Shown here in pieces: positions 26,621-37,800 of a stretch of 64,000 nt of DNA (position 1 is the stretch's first letter; every line of letters begins with the position of its first letter). The translations under genes were made by a program, and so were the position numbers. The stretch comes from Thermoanaerobaculia bacterium (GTDB lineage Bacteria; Acidobacteriota; Thermoanaerobaculia; Multivoradales; Multivoraceae). Under the pieces are notes generated by a model, which saw only the letters and a program-made list of their open reading frames with translations, did no database searches and had not been told where the DNA came from. The stretch is from positions 62,001 to 126,000 of the forward strand of contig JAJEBV010000008.1 of NCBI GenBank assembly GCA_022822365.1. The letters are read 5' to 3'.

Positions 26621-26655
26621 GAACTTTGAATAAGGGTTCCTCCTATTCAAAGTTC
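26621..26655. promoter_or_regulatory. Perfect 12-bp inverted repeat, AT-rich
   Basis: GAACTTTGAATA (26621-26632) and TATTCAAAGTTC (26644-26655) are exact reverse complements around an 11-base spacer. The arms are AT-rich in a GC-rich setting and lie 13 bases after the VOC stop. No T-run follows, so a simple intrinsic terminator is unlikely on either strand as read. It could be an operator for the imuA-imuB unit about 160 bases downstream, or an RNA hairpin. Confidence 0.5.
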
Positions 26656-26746
26656 GCCCTCAAGTCTTATCAAGGGGCTTGCAGCGGCCATTCTGGCTCG
26701 CTACCTGCGGCGGCAACGCCACAACAGGTGAGCTTCCAGTTTACGC

Positions 26747-26763
26747 CTTAGTTGCGCTAAGAT
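26747..26763 (+). promoter_or_regulatory. Possible imuA promoter -10 with overlapping dyad
   Basis: CTTAG (26747-26751) and CTAAG (26757-26761) form a dyad around TTGCG and overlap the -10-like TAAGAT (26758-26763). No good -35 is seen, as expected for a regulated promoter. It would give a message starting near 26770, about 44 bases before the imuA start. The site is a candidate for an SOS repressor but does not match a LexA box I know. Confidence 0.35.
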
Positions 26764-26813
26764 GGTCTCTTCCCACTTCCACATCTTCTCTCTCGTTTCC
26801 GCTTCACGGCGCC

Positions 26814-27647
26814 GTGACTTCCCTGCCCGCAGCTCTCACCGACCCGCAGTGGCCACGCTCGCTCGTGCGCCAGATCCGGCGTGGGCGGGATCTGGTTAGC
26901 GGCGACGACCCGATCGGAATCCAGGAAGTAGAAGCCGACGTGTTCGCCACGCGGCTCGCGGACGTCGACCGCCTGCTGGACGGCGGCATCCGTCGCGGGC
27001 AGACGATCGAGCTGGTCGGTCCCCGCAGCAGCGGCCGCTTCTCCCTGGTTCTGGAACTGCTGGCCGGGGCCACCGAGAGCGGGGAATCGGCGGCGCTGGT
27101 CGATCTGGGGGACCACTTCGATCCGCAGGCGGCGGCGCGTACCGGGGTCGACCTCGAACGGTTGCTCTGGGCACGGCCTGAGCGACTGAAGCAGGCGCTT
27201 GGCAGCGCCGAGGTGCTGATCGGCGGCGGCTTTCCCCTGGTCGTGCTCGACCTCGGTCTGCCGCCGGTTCCCGGCGGCCGCGGCAAGGAGTCGGCGTGGC
27301 TCCGGCTGCGGCGGACAGCGGAGGACCACCAGGCGGCGCTGCTGGTCGCGACGCCGTACCGCGCCGGCGGCACGGCGCCGCAGAAGGTTCTCGATCTCGG
27401 ATCGCGAACGTCGCCGGTCCGCGCCCTCTGGGCGCAGGCCGCACCGGGAAGCCCGCGCTTGCTCGACGGGCTCAGAACCCGGCTCGAACTCGCCAAGTCG
27501 CGGGGTGAACGGCCGGGCGCCGCGGCCGACATCGAACTGCGTGTGCTCACCGGCAGCCTGCGGCGCCCCCTGCCCGGAGTGCCGTTTCCACGGGCGGCGC
27601 GCCGCCGCGCCGATACGCCGGTCGAGGTTCTGAGGCGTGCCGGCTAG
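26814..27647 (+). CDS. imuA: ImuA-like RecA-related mutasome protein
   Basis: I place the start at GTG 26814 (MTSLPAALTDPQWPRSLV), giving 277 residues; the frame is open further upstream but runs over the promoter region. The RecA-like core has RLLDGGIRRGQTIELVGPRSSGRFSL, where Arg replaces the usual Walker A Lys, and DLGDHFDPQAAARTGVDLERLLWARP, the RecA-type second block. ImuA (SulA/RecA-like) partners ImuB and DnaE2 in SOS translesion synthesis; ImuB begins 11 bases before this gene ends. The identification is from context plus these motifs. Confidence 0.8.
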   Translation: MTSLPAALTDPQWPRSLVRQIRRGRDLVSGDDPIGIQEVEADVFATRLADVDRLLDGGIRRGQTIELVGPRSSGRFSLVLELLAGATESGESAALVDLGDHFDPQAAARTGVDLERLLWARPERLKQALGSAEVLIGGGFPLVVLDLGLPPVPGGRGKESAWLRLRRTAEDHQAALLVATPYRAGGTAPQKVLDLGSRTSPVRALWAQAAPGSPRLLDGLRTRLELAKSRGERPGAAADIELRVLTGSLRRPLPGVPFPRAARRRADTPVEVLRRAG

Positions 27648-29289
27648 GAGGAAGGTACGCATCGCTTGCCTGAAGGCGGCGTTGTTTCCGCTTGCCGCCT
27701 ACCTGCGGGGAGCGCCGGAACTCGCCCGCGAGGCGGTCGTGGTCCATGAGGGGCCTTCGGCACGGATCGTCGCCGCTTCCCGGCTGGCGCGGCGAGCCGG
27801 GGTGCGGCCGGGGCTGACCGTGGCCCAGGCGCGCAACATCGAGTCCGGCCTGGTCGACCGCGTCCGCGACCCGGAACGCGAGCACACCGCGCAGGAAGTG
27901 CTGCTCGAGATCGCGAGCGCCTTCTCGCCCCGGGTCGAGGACGGCGGCGAAGGCGTGGCCTATCTCGACCTGGCCGGCATCAGCCCGGCATGTGCGGGGA
28001 ACGGCACCAGGGGACGCGGCCGGGATCGAAACGCCGCCAACTCGTTGCTACCCCCAGGCGCCGACAACGACGAGCACAGCCTCGGCCAGTCGATCATGCG
28101 GGACATGGACGCCGCCGGCCTCCCCGGCCGGGTCGGCATCGCCGGCAGCAAGCTCGCGGCGCGGGCCGCGGCCGCCCTGCCGCGGTCGCCGAACGTCGTA
28201 GCGCCCCGCGGCGAGGCACGGTTCCTGGCGCCGTTGCCGCTCAAGTCCCTGTTCGAGGGCAACGGTCGCGGCCCCGCCTCGGCGGAGGACGGCGACGACC
28301 CGGAGATCCTCCACACGCTGAAGCTCTGGGGACTGCGCACGGTCGGCGACCTGGCCGGCCTGCCGGCAGCCGAAGTGCACAGCCGTCTCGGCGAGCGCGG
28401 AGCGGCGCTCCATGCCGCCGCCCGTGGCTTCGACCCGGAGCCGCTCACCCCCCTCCCCCCGGCGCCCACCTTCCGCGAGTCGCAGACCCTGGAGTGGCCG
28501 ATCGACAACCTGGAGCCGTTCCTGTTCGTCGCCCGCGGCGCGGTGGAGCGGGTCGCCTCCCGGCTCGACGCCCGGGGCATGGGCTGCAAGCGGCTCGAAC
28601 TGGCGCTCAAGCTCGAACCCGAGGGTCTCCACGAACTGGCGATCGAGCTGCCGGCGCCCACCCGCGAGGCGCGGACATTGCTGTCCCTGGTCCGCCTTCA
28701 CCTGGAGGCCGAGCCGCCGCGAGCGCCGATCACGTCGATGCAACTGCTCGCCCATCCCGACGTTCCGCGCCAGGCGCAGCTCAGCCTGCTCGGGCCGGCC
28801 GCCCTGTCGCCCGACCGCCTGGCCGCCGTCACCGCGCGGCTGCTCGCCCTGCTCGGCCCGAACCGCGTCGGCTCGCCGCGCACCCGGAGCGGCCACCTGC
28901 CGGAGCGTTTCCGACTGGCCGACTTCGACCCGCCCCCGCCGCCGCGGATAAGGCTCGAACCGAGGCCGGGCCGCGGCATGCTGGCGGTACGCACCCTGCG
29001 GCCCCCGGTCGAGGTCGAGGTGCTGACGGCGGAGAGCGAACAGACGGACAGCACCGCGCCTTGCCCCGCACCGCTACAGATCAACCCCCTGCCCACCGAG
29101 GAGCAACACGTCCGCATCGAGGGCTCCGTCCGCACCGCCGCCGGCCCCTGGGAGATCGAGGAAGGCTGGTGGCGGAAAGCCCCGGCGCTGCGGGACTACT
29201 GGGACGTGGAACTGCGAAGCGGCGCTGTGTGCCGGATCTATCGGGACCGGACGTCGGAACGGTGGTTCGCGGACGGGGTCTACGACTGA
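27637..29289 (+). CDS. imuB: ImuB, inactive Y-family polymerase homologue
   Basis: The 550-residue protein begins RIACLKAALFPLAAYLRG where active Y-family polymerases have a metal-binding Asp, and has GVAYLDLAGI where the SIDE motif should be, so the catalytic triad is missing. That is normal for ImuB, which acts as an adaptor to DnaE2 and the clamp. The helix-hairpin-helix segment (LWGLRTVGDLAGLPAAEVHSRLGERG), the little-finger region (FRESQTLEWPIDNLEPF) and the C-terminal GPWEIEEGWWRKAPALRDYW are all recognisable. It overlaps imuA by 11 bases. A low-similarity insertion (about residues 120-150) is present. Confidence 0.88.
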   Translation: MPARRKVRIACLKAALFPLAAYLRGAPELAREAVVVHEGPSARIVAASRLARRAGVRPGLTVAQARNIESGLVDRVRDPEREHTAQEVLLEIASAFSPRVEDGGEGVAYLDLAGISPACAGNGTRGRGRDRNAANSLLPPGADNDEHSLGQSIMRDMDAAGLPGRVGIAGSKLAARAAAALPRSPNVVAPRGEARFLAPLPLKSLFEGNGRGPASAEDGDDPEILHTLKLWGLRTVGDLAGLPAAEVHSRLGERGAALHAAARGFDPEPLTPLPPAPTFRESQTLEWPIDNLEPFLFVARGAVERVASRLDARGMGCKRLELALKLEPEGLHELAIELPAPTREARTLLSLVRLHLEAEPPRAPITSMQLLAHPDVPRQAQLSLLGPAALSPDRLAAVTARLLALLGPNRVGSPRTRSGHLPERFRLADFDPPPPPRIRLEPRPGRGMLAVRTLRPPVEVEVLTAESEQTDSTAPCPAPLQINPLPTEEQHVRIEGSVRTAAGPWEIEEGWWRKAPALRDYWDVELRSGAVCRIYRDRTSERWFADGVYD

Positions 29290-29317
29290 GGGGCAGCTAC
29301 GGCAGCCATAACACACC

Positions 29318-29707
29318 TCAATCGGCCGGCGGAACGGGCCGGGGCGCTTGGCCCGCAATCACCTGCTCCGCCACCACCCGGCCGCCGATCAGGTGCTCCT
29401 GGATCACCCGTTCCAGGACCTCCGGAGTGCAGCCCCAGTACCAGACGCCCTCCGGGTAGACGACGGCTACCGGGCCGGCGTCGCAGATGCGCAGGCAGTT
29501 CGCCTTCGTCCTCATCACCACGCCCGACTCGGTGAGACCCAGTTCGACCAGGCGCCTCTTGAGGTAGTCCCAGGACTCGAGCGACAACTCCCGGTCGCAG
29601 CACTTCGGCTTCGTCTGGTCGCAGCAGAGGAAGATGTGCCGCTCGACGTTCGAGATGCCGATGGCCTCCGCCTTGCGCCGGGCGCGGTCGAGAGCTTCGC
29701 GGTCCAT
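29318..29707 (-). CDS. Thioredoxin-like [2Fe-2S] ferredoxin
   Basis: ATG 29707 gives 129 residues. [14 protein letters not shown] and [23 protein letters not shown] carry the cysteines of the thioredoxin-like [2Fe-2S] ferredoxin (Shethna/Aquifex Fd type), followed by the C-terminal [21 protein letters not shown]. Such proteins carry electrons or protect nitrogenase; here no redox partner is adjacent. It is convergent with imuB (28-base gap) and divergent from the TPR gene, so it separates imuAB from dnaE2. Confidence 0.88.
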   Translation of the reverse strand: MDREALDRARRKAEAIGISNVERHIFLCCDQTKPKCCDRELSLESWDYLKRRLVELGLTESGVVMRTKANCLRICDAGPVAVVYPEGVWYWGCTPEVLERVIQEHLIGGRVVAEQVIAGQAPRPVPPAD

Positions 29708-29722
29708 GGCCGCGATGATTCC

Positions 29723-29752
29723 ATGACCGGCGCGCAGCACCGGCGATAGTCT
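29723..29752 (+). promoter_or_regulatory. Promoter of the TPR gene, near-leaderless
   Basis: ATGACC (29723-29728), an 18-base spacer and TAGTCT (29747-29752) form a passable sigma70-like promoter. Transcription would start at about 29759, one or two bases before ATG 29761. No Shine-Dalgarno sequence fits between them. Confidence 0.4.
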
Positions 29753-29760
29753 GCTCCACC

Positions 29761-31452
29761 ATGAAGCTCGCGATCGCAATCGCCGGACTTCTCGCAGTCA
29801 ACCACACCGCCACCGCCCAGGACTTCGCCGAGCTGCTGGAGATCCGCCGGGTCAAGGAAACACTCGACCTGAGCCAGGTGCCGGAGCCGGACCTCTCCCA
29901 GTTACCCGCCGTCGACGCGCAACGGCTCCGGGACTATCGGGCGTTGACCGCGAACGCCCTTGACCACGCCGCGGAACCCATGCAGGCGCAGTTGGCGGCG
30001 AACACGTTCGGCGATCTCTGCGCGCGCTATCTGCACTACGAGCTTCATGAAGCGGCGGCGGCGTGCCTGGAGCAACTCCGGGAACTGGCGCCCACGGACT
30101 TCCAGTGGGCTTACTTCAAGCTGTTGCTCCACATCGCACTCGGCGACCTGGAGGCGGCGCGCACAAGCGCGGAAGAGGCGTTGGCCATCCGGCCGGACGA
30201 CCCGCCGACACTGATCCGCCTGGCCGAACTCCACGTCGCGGCAGGCCATGTCGACGCCGCCGAAGCCGCCTACGAGGCGGCCATCGCCGCCTATCCCGAG
30301 AGCGCGACGGCCCGCGTCGGGATGGGCTACATCGCCCTCGAACGAGGCGACCCGGCGAAGGCGCTCCAGATCTTCCAGGAAGTCGCCGCGTCGCAGCCCG
30401 ACGGCAGCGAGGCGAATCACCACGTCGGGCTCGCCTACCGTGCCCTGGGAGACGCCGACCGGGCCGCAGAGGCTTGGCGGCTGAACCAGGACGTCCTGAT
30501 CCCGATGTACGACCCGCTACTCGAACGGCTGAGACCGCTCGAAGAGGACGTGACGCTGCCGCTCGACCGCGCAGTCGCCGCCGCCGCAGAAGGCGACCAC
30601 GAGCGGGCGGTCACGCTCTACGAGGAGATCCTCGCAGCGAACGAGACGGACGAGGAGGCTCACTTCCGCCTGGCCGGCTCATTGCTCGTTCTGGGCGATT
30701 CCGGGCGCGGCGAACGGCACCTTCGCCGGGCCATCGCGCTCAATCCCGAGCACCCCGGAGCGCACTTCGCTCTGGCGATGTTCCTCGCTCGGGAAGGGCG
30801 CCGCGCGGAGGCGGCCGCCCACCTGGAGCGGGCGGCCGACCTCATGCCGGACAACCTGCCCTGGCGCCTGCAACGGGCGCAGATGCGGGCCGCCTCCGGC
30901 AACTCGGCCGGGGCCATCCAGGAACTCGAGCAGATCGTCGCCCTGGACCCCGGCATGGTCGAGGCGCGACGGATGCTCTCGGCCGTGCTGGTCGGCGCCG
31001 GCAGGACGGAAGAAGCCGCCGTCCACTTGCAGGCCCTGGTCGCGCTGGCGCCGGACGATCTGCAGGCGCGGTTCAATCTCGGACTCATGCACTTCGAGAG
31101 TGGCCGCTACGCGGAGGCGCGCCGAACTCTCGACGAGACGTTGGGACGTTTCCCCGGCGACGTCGCCACCCGCCACCTGCTGGCGCGACTACTCGCGGTG
31201 AGCCCCGACGACGCCGTGCGCGACGGCGCCCGAGCGGTTGAGCTGGCTCAATCCGTCGTCGACGAACAGCCGGCGCTCGACCACCTGGAGACGCTGGCCA
31301 TGGCGATGGCCGAAGCCGGACGGTTCGACGATGCCGTCACCTGGCAGCAGCGGGCGCTGGAGGCGGAACGGCAGGCCGCTGGCGGCAACTCGCCGCAGCG
31401 GCTCGATCGCCTCGCGCTCTACCAGGCTCGTCAACCGCTGCGGGCGCCCTGA
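29761..31452 (+). CDS. Exported tetratricopeptide-repeat protein
   Basis: The 563-residue product has a short signal peptide ([16 protein letters not shown]). The rest is a chain of about ten TPR units, for example [58 protein letters not shown] and [23 protein letters not shown] solenoids bind partner proteins, here presumably in the periplasm. The gene lies between imuB and dnaE2 but has no evident link to DNA repair. A similar TPR block forms the C-terminus of the CRTAC1-type protein at 35371-37776. Confidence 0.82.
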   Translation: MKLAIAIAGLLAVNHTATAQDFAELLEIRRVKETLDLSQVPEPDLSQLPAVDAQRLRDYRALTANALDHAAEPMQAQLAANTFGDLCARYLHYELHEAAAACLEQLRELAPTDFQWAYFKLLLHIALGDLEAARTSAEEALAIRPDDPPTLIRLAELHVAAGHVDAAEAAYEAAIAAYPESATARVGMGYIALERGDPAKALQIFQEVAASQPDGSEANHHVGLAYRALGDADRAAEAWRLNQDVLIPMYDPLLERLRPLEEDVTLPLDRAVAAAAEGDHERAVTLYEEILAANETDEEAHFRLAGSLLVLGDSGRGERHLRRAIALNPEHPGAHFALAMFLAREGRRAEAAAHLERAADLMPDNLPWRLQRAQMRAASGNSAGAIQELEQIVALDPGMVEARRMLSAVLVGAGRTEEAAVHLQALVALAPDDLQARFNLGLMHFESGRYAEARRTLDETLGRFPGDVATRHLLARLLAVSPDDAVRDGARAVELAQSVVDEQPALDHLETLAMAMAEAGRFDDAVTWQQRALEAERQAAGGNSPQRLDRLALYQARQPLRAP

Positions 31453-31480
31453 CCGTCCAGGGATTGCACCAGCTCGGGTT

Positions 31481-31801
31481 TCAAGCGCCAGGCGCGCGGT
31501 AGGGCACGCTCTTTGCGACCGCGCCGTCGACCTCCTCCGGCGTCATCAGGACGCGCGTCGCCACCTTGATGCCGCCGCCAGCGTTCAGGGTCAGCGAGAC
31601 CGAGGCCGCGGCCTCGTTGTCCGGAAGGTCGACGATCATGAGCAGGTCGGCGCCACCGAACGCGTAGTAGATGGCCTCCAGCGTGCCGCCTGCGCCCTCC
31701 ACGGTCTCGCTGAGCGCCTTCCGGCGGCCGCTGCCGCCTTCCTGGATCAGGCCCTGGACGCCGTTGTGGGTGTAGTTCGCCTCGATCAGATACTTCGTCA
31801 C
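31481..31801 (-). CDS. GYD-domain protein
   Basis: This 106-residue protein begins MTKYLIEANYTHNGVQGLIQEGGS and has AIYYAFGGADLLMIVDLPDN, the conserved core of the GYD family (named after its GYD motif, here FGGADLL). The fold is a small ferredoxin-like alpha/beta sandwich. Function is unknown across the family. It is divergent from dnaE2, and the inverted repeat at 31836-31861 lies just upstream of its start. Confidence 0.8.
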   Translation of the reverse strand: MTKYLIEANYTHNGVQGLIQEGGSGRRKALSETVEGAGGTLEAIYYAFGGADLLMIVDLPDNEAAASVSLTLNAGGGIKVATRVLMTPEEVDGAVAKSVPYRAPGA

Positions 31802-31835
31802 TTTCGCATCTCCTGTTGCTCAACGGCGTGAATCT

Positions 31836-31861
31836 GGTGAACACGCTGTACCGGGTTCACC
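31836..31861. promoter_or_regulatory. Inverted repeat between GYD gene and dnaE2
   Basis: GGTGAAC (31836-31842) and GTTCACC (31855-31861) are exact reverse complements 12 bases apart. The dyad is 35-60 bases upstream of the GYD start and about 75-100 bases upstream of dnaE2. It may be an operator serving either side. GAAC/GTTC half-sites recall LexA half-sites but the spacing does not fit a known box. Confidence 0.35.
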
Positions 31862-31902
31862 TTCCATGTTGCCACAGCCTGGGCAGATGTGTTTCCACTA
31901 TC

Positions 31903-31931
31903 TTGCCTTCCGTTACCGCCTGATTTACGCT
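31903..31931 (+). promoter_or_regulatory. dnaE2 promoter
   Basis: TTGCCT (31903-31908), a 17-base spacer and TACGCT (31926-31931) match a sigma70-type promoter. The expected transcription start falls at about 31938, the A of the chosen dnaE2 ATG, so the message is probably leaderless. The same -10 hexamer TACGCT occurs in the ilv promoter at 54003. Confidence 0.5.
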
Positions 31932-31937
31932 TACTGG

Positions 31938-35366
<3,429 letters not shown>

Positions 35367-35370
35367 CCGG

Positions 35371-37776
35371 CTACCGACCGCCTCGCAACGGGATGCCCTG
35401 CCGGTACTGCTCTAGCCTGCGGCTCAGCAGCTCGAGCAACTGCTCCCGGTCGGGCGAGGTGTTCCGCGGATCGCCGACGATCTCGAGCGCAGACTCCACC
35501 GTCCGCGCCGCCGTTTCGAAGTCGCCGGTCTCGGCCTGGGCGGCTGCCAGGGTCTCGAGCAGGGCGGGCTCGGCGCCGCCGGCGACCGCGTTCAGTTCGA
35601 GGGCGATCAGGAGAGCGAGCTGACCGTCGCGCCGGCCGGCGTCCGGATGGGTCGCCAGCGTCCAGGCGATGTCGTTGCCCCGCGCCAGGAGGTTACGGTC
35701 CTCGACGTAGGCGCGGCGAAGATGCTCCGCGCCCTCGGCGGCGCCGGCCGGACCACTGCGGATCAGGGTCAGTCCAAGTTCGTGGCGGCCCGCGGCGTGT
35801 TCGGGGTCGTGCGAGAGCAGTGCCCGGTAGTTCTCGATCGCCTCCTCCAGACGGCCAGCGGCGGCCGCGATCCGGGCCGCTCCGTAGAGCGCCTCCGTGT
35901 CCCGAGGCTCGACTTCGAGGATCGCCCGGTAGTGTCCCCAGGCGGCGCCGAGTTCGTCGCTGCGGACGGCGGCTTCGGCCAGGATCCGGTGCGCTTCAAC
36001 GTGGCGCGGATCGAGAGTGACGACCGCCGCGAACTGCTCCATCGCCTCCCGCAGGCGCTCCGCCTTGGCGAGCAACTGGCCGTAGAGATACCGCAGCTCC
36101 ACATCCCGCGGGCTCTGCTCGACCGCGCGGCCGAGTTCCCGCACGGCCTCGTCCGTGCGGCCCTCCCCGTCGAGCAGCTCGGCAAGACGCACCCGGGCCG
36201 CCACGTCGCCCGGGTCGGCGGCGAGCGCGGCCTCGGCCTGCGCCCGCACCGAGCCGGTGTCGCCGGCATCGAGGAGAGCGTTCTGCCAGGCGGCCCGCGC
36301 GGCCGGATCGTCGGGTTCGAGGTCGAAGGCGGCGCGGGCATACCGGGCCGCGGCCTCATCGTCCCCGCGCCGGCCTTCGAGCACCGTCAGACGCTGGAGC
36401 GACTTGAACAGCCGGTCCCGCGCCCCCTGGCGTTCGAACGACGCCGCGCCACTGTCGTCGAGGCGCGCCTGCTCGACCTCGGCCGAACGCCGCAGCAACG
36501 CCACGGACTCCTCGGGAAACCCCTCCTCGTACCAGCGCGCGTAGCTGGCGAGCGACACCTCGCCGGGCGGTTCGGTGAACCAGCGGCCGGGAAACGGCGC
36601 CGACGCCGCGCGCAGATCGGCATCCCGCGCCTCCAGCAGTTCGAGGTCGGCGAGCAGATCGGCGGCGGTGACGCCGCCGCGGTAGAGGGCGGCAACCCGG
36701 CCCTCGCCGTCGATCAGCATGGAGAACGGCAGCGAGAGCGGGAAGCGCCGGTCGAACAGGGACCTCTTGACGATCTCGACCTTGTCGAGGGTCTCCTCGG
36801 TCGCCATCCCGTGACGGAACGGAAAATCGATCTCGTCCATGAAGCTCCGCGCCGCCTCTTCGGTCGTGGTCGGCACGTCGCCCATGCCGTCCGTCGACAG
36901 CGCCGCGATCTCCAGGCCCGCGGCGCGGAGGGCATCCGCTTCGTCCGCCAGATCCTGCAGCTCGAAGCGGCAGGGGACGCACCAGCTCGCCCAGATGTTG
37001 AGGAGCAGCGGACGGCCGCGTTCGGCCCGCACGGCAGCCGCTCCGCCGCCGCCAAACGGACGCAGCGTGAACGATGGCGCCGGCGGTCGAGGCGCCAGTA
37101 CGACCCGGGAACCGGTGCTCGGCGCAGGCGGCCGCTGATCGCCCGCTTCGAGCGTCCTGCCGCGAGTCGGCGCCGGCTCGGGCGCGGCTCGACCGCTGCC
37201 CTGGACGATCCGATAGCGGCTCCCGGCCGCAACACCCAGGAAAGTCTCGCTGCCGCCGCCCGGCCAGTGGACCGTCGCCATCCCGGTCGGCTCACCGTCG
37301 CCGAGGCCGAAGTGCAGCCAGCGGCTGGACTGCGAGAGGAAACCCTCGCCCGCCCGCACCGAGCGCCGCAACACGCCGTCCGTCGTCGCCAGCTCGACCC
37401 GGGCGCCAACCGCGTCCCGGTTCGTGCCGGCGCCGTCTCCCTCCAGATGCAGCGCCACGAAGCGCCGGCCGGCCGGCAACTCGTTCCGCATCAGCCGCAG
37501 CCGTGGCGCGGTCCGGTTGCTGATCGCCACATCCAGGTCGCCGTCGCCCTCCAGGTCGAGGAACGCCAGGCCTCGCCCGTCGTCCGGGAAGTCCAGGCCG
37601 CTCACCGCCGACGCGTTGGCGAAGGCGCCGCCAGCTTCGCCCGGGTTCAGAAAGACGCAGTTCCGCTCGTTGCCGCTGAAGGAGAGGCCCTCGTCGAGCC
37701 GTTCGTGGAGCGCGCGCAGGGATTCGAGATAGGGCTCCAGCGAGCGGTCATCGGGAGAACTCGGCGCACGCGGCAC
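35371..37776 (-). CDS. ASPIC/UnbV-thioredoxin-TPR protein (C-terminal part of interrupted frame)
   Basis: This frame continues, with no frame change, from the FG-GAP gene at 37798-39600 after a single TGA. GTG 37776 is the only nearby initiation codon but has no ribosome binding site. The 801 residues contain SFSGNERNCVFLNPGEAGG and SGLDFPDDGRGLAFLDLEGDGDLD (last FG-GAP unit), an ASPIC/UnbV domain (GARVELATTDGVLRRSVRAG, then FLSQSSRWLHFGLG), a thioredoxin-like domain with WCVPC at about residue 265, and a long TPR array (about residues 460-780). In CRTAC1-type proteins the FG-GAP part and this part are one chain. I therefore read it as the C-terminal portion of a readthrough or recoded protein; a nonsense mutation is the main alternative. 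Confidence 0.7.
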   Translation of the reverse strand: MPRAPSSPDDRSLEPYLESLRALHERLDEGLSFSGNERNCVFLNPGEAGGAFANASAVSGLDFPDDGRGLAFLDLEGDGDLDVAISNRTAPRLRLMRNELPAGRRFVALHLEGDGAGTNRDAVGARVELATTDGVLRRSVRAGEGFLSQSSRWLHFGLGDGEPTGMATVHWPGGGSETFLGVAAGSRYRIVQGSGRAAPEPAPTRGRTLEAGDQRPPAPSTGSRVVLAPRPPAPSFTLRPFGGGGAAAVRAERGRPLLLNIWASWCVPCRFELQDLADEADALRAAGLEIAALSTDGMGDVPTTTEEAARSFMDEIDFPFRHGMATEETLDKVEIVKRSLFDRRFPLSLPFSMLIDGEGRVAALYRGGVTAADLLADLELLEARDADLRAASAPFPGRWFTEPPGEVSLASYARWYEEGFPEESVALLRRSAEVEQARLDDSGAASFERQGARDRLFKSLQRLTVLEGRRGDDEAAARYARAAFDLEPDDPAARAAWQNALLDAGDTGSVRAQAEAALAADPGDVAARVRLAELLDGEGRTDEAVRELGRAVEQSPRDVELRYLYGQLLAKAERLREAMEQFAAVVTLDPRHVEAHRILAEAAVRSDELGAAWGHYRAILEVEPRDTEALYGAARIAAAAGRLEEAIENYRALLSHDPEHAAGRHELGLTLIRSGPAGAAEGAEHLRRAYVEDRNLLARGNDIAWTLATHPDAGRRDGQLALLIALELNAVAGGAEPALLETLAAAQAETGDFETAARTVESALEIVGDPRNTSPDREQLLELLSRRLEQYRQGIPLRGGR

Positions 37777-37800
37777 GACCTGCCGCCAGAAGAAGCTTCA
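37770..37800 (-). other. In-frame UGA with SECIS-like hairpin (possible selenocysteine site)
   Basis: On the minus strand TGA (37800-37798) follows codons for DDL and precedes codons for SFFWRQVV, in one uninterrupted frame. Downstream, GCGGCA (37786-37781) pairs with TGCCGC (37775-37770) around the loop GGTCG (37780-37776). The loop begins 17 bases after the TGA; in E. coli fdhF, as I recall it, GGTC begins 18 bases after its TGA and the heptamer GCAGGTC is shared. TGA is a normal stop elsewhere in this window. The hairpin could be chance, because WRQV codons produce the same bases. Confidence 0.4.

Noticed and set aside
26621..26655. Inverted repeat near imuA as an intrinsic terminator
   Set aside because: No T-run follows the stem on either strand.
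31836..31861. Reading GAAC-N12-GTTC as a LexA box
   Set aside because: The spacing does not match Gram-positive (N4) or alphaproteobacterial (GTTC-N7-GTTC) boxes, so I keep it only as an unnamed dyad.
31866..31937. Earlier ATG for dnaE2 at 31866
   Set aside because: The sigma70-like promoter at 31903-31931 lies downstream of it and no ribosome binding site precedes it, so 31938 is the better start.
37798..37800. A different genetic code to explain the UGA
   Set aside because: TGA ends many genes here with overlapping starts (for example 928, 2953, 12907, 60328), so it is a normal stop and any recoding must be local.
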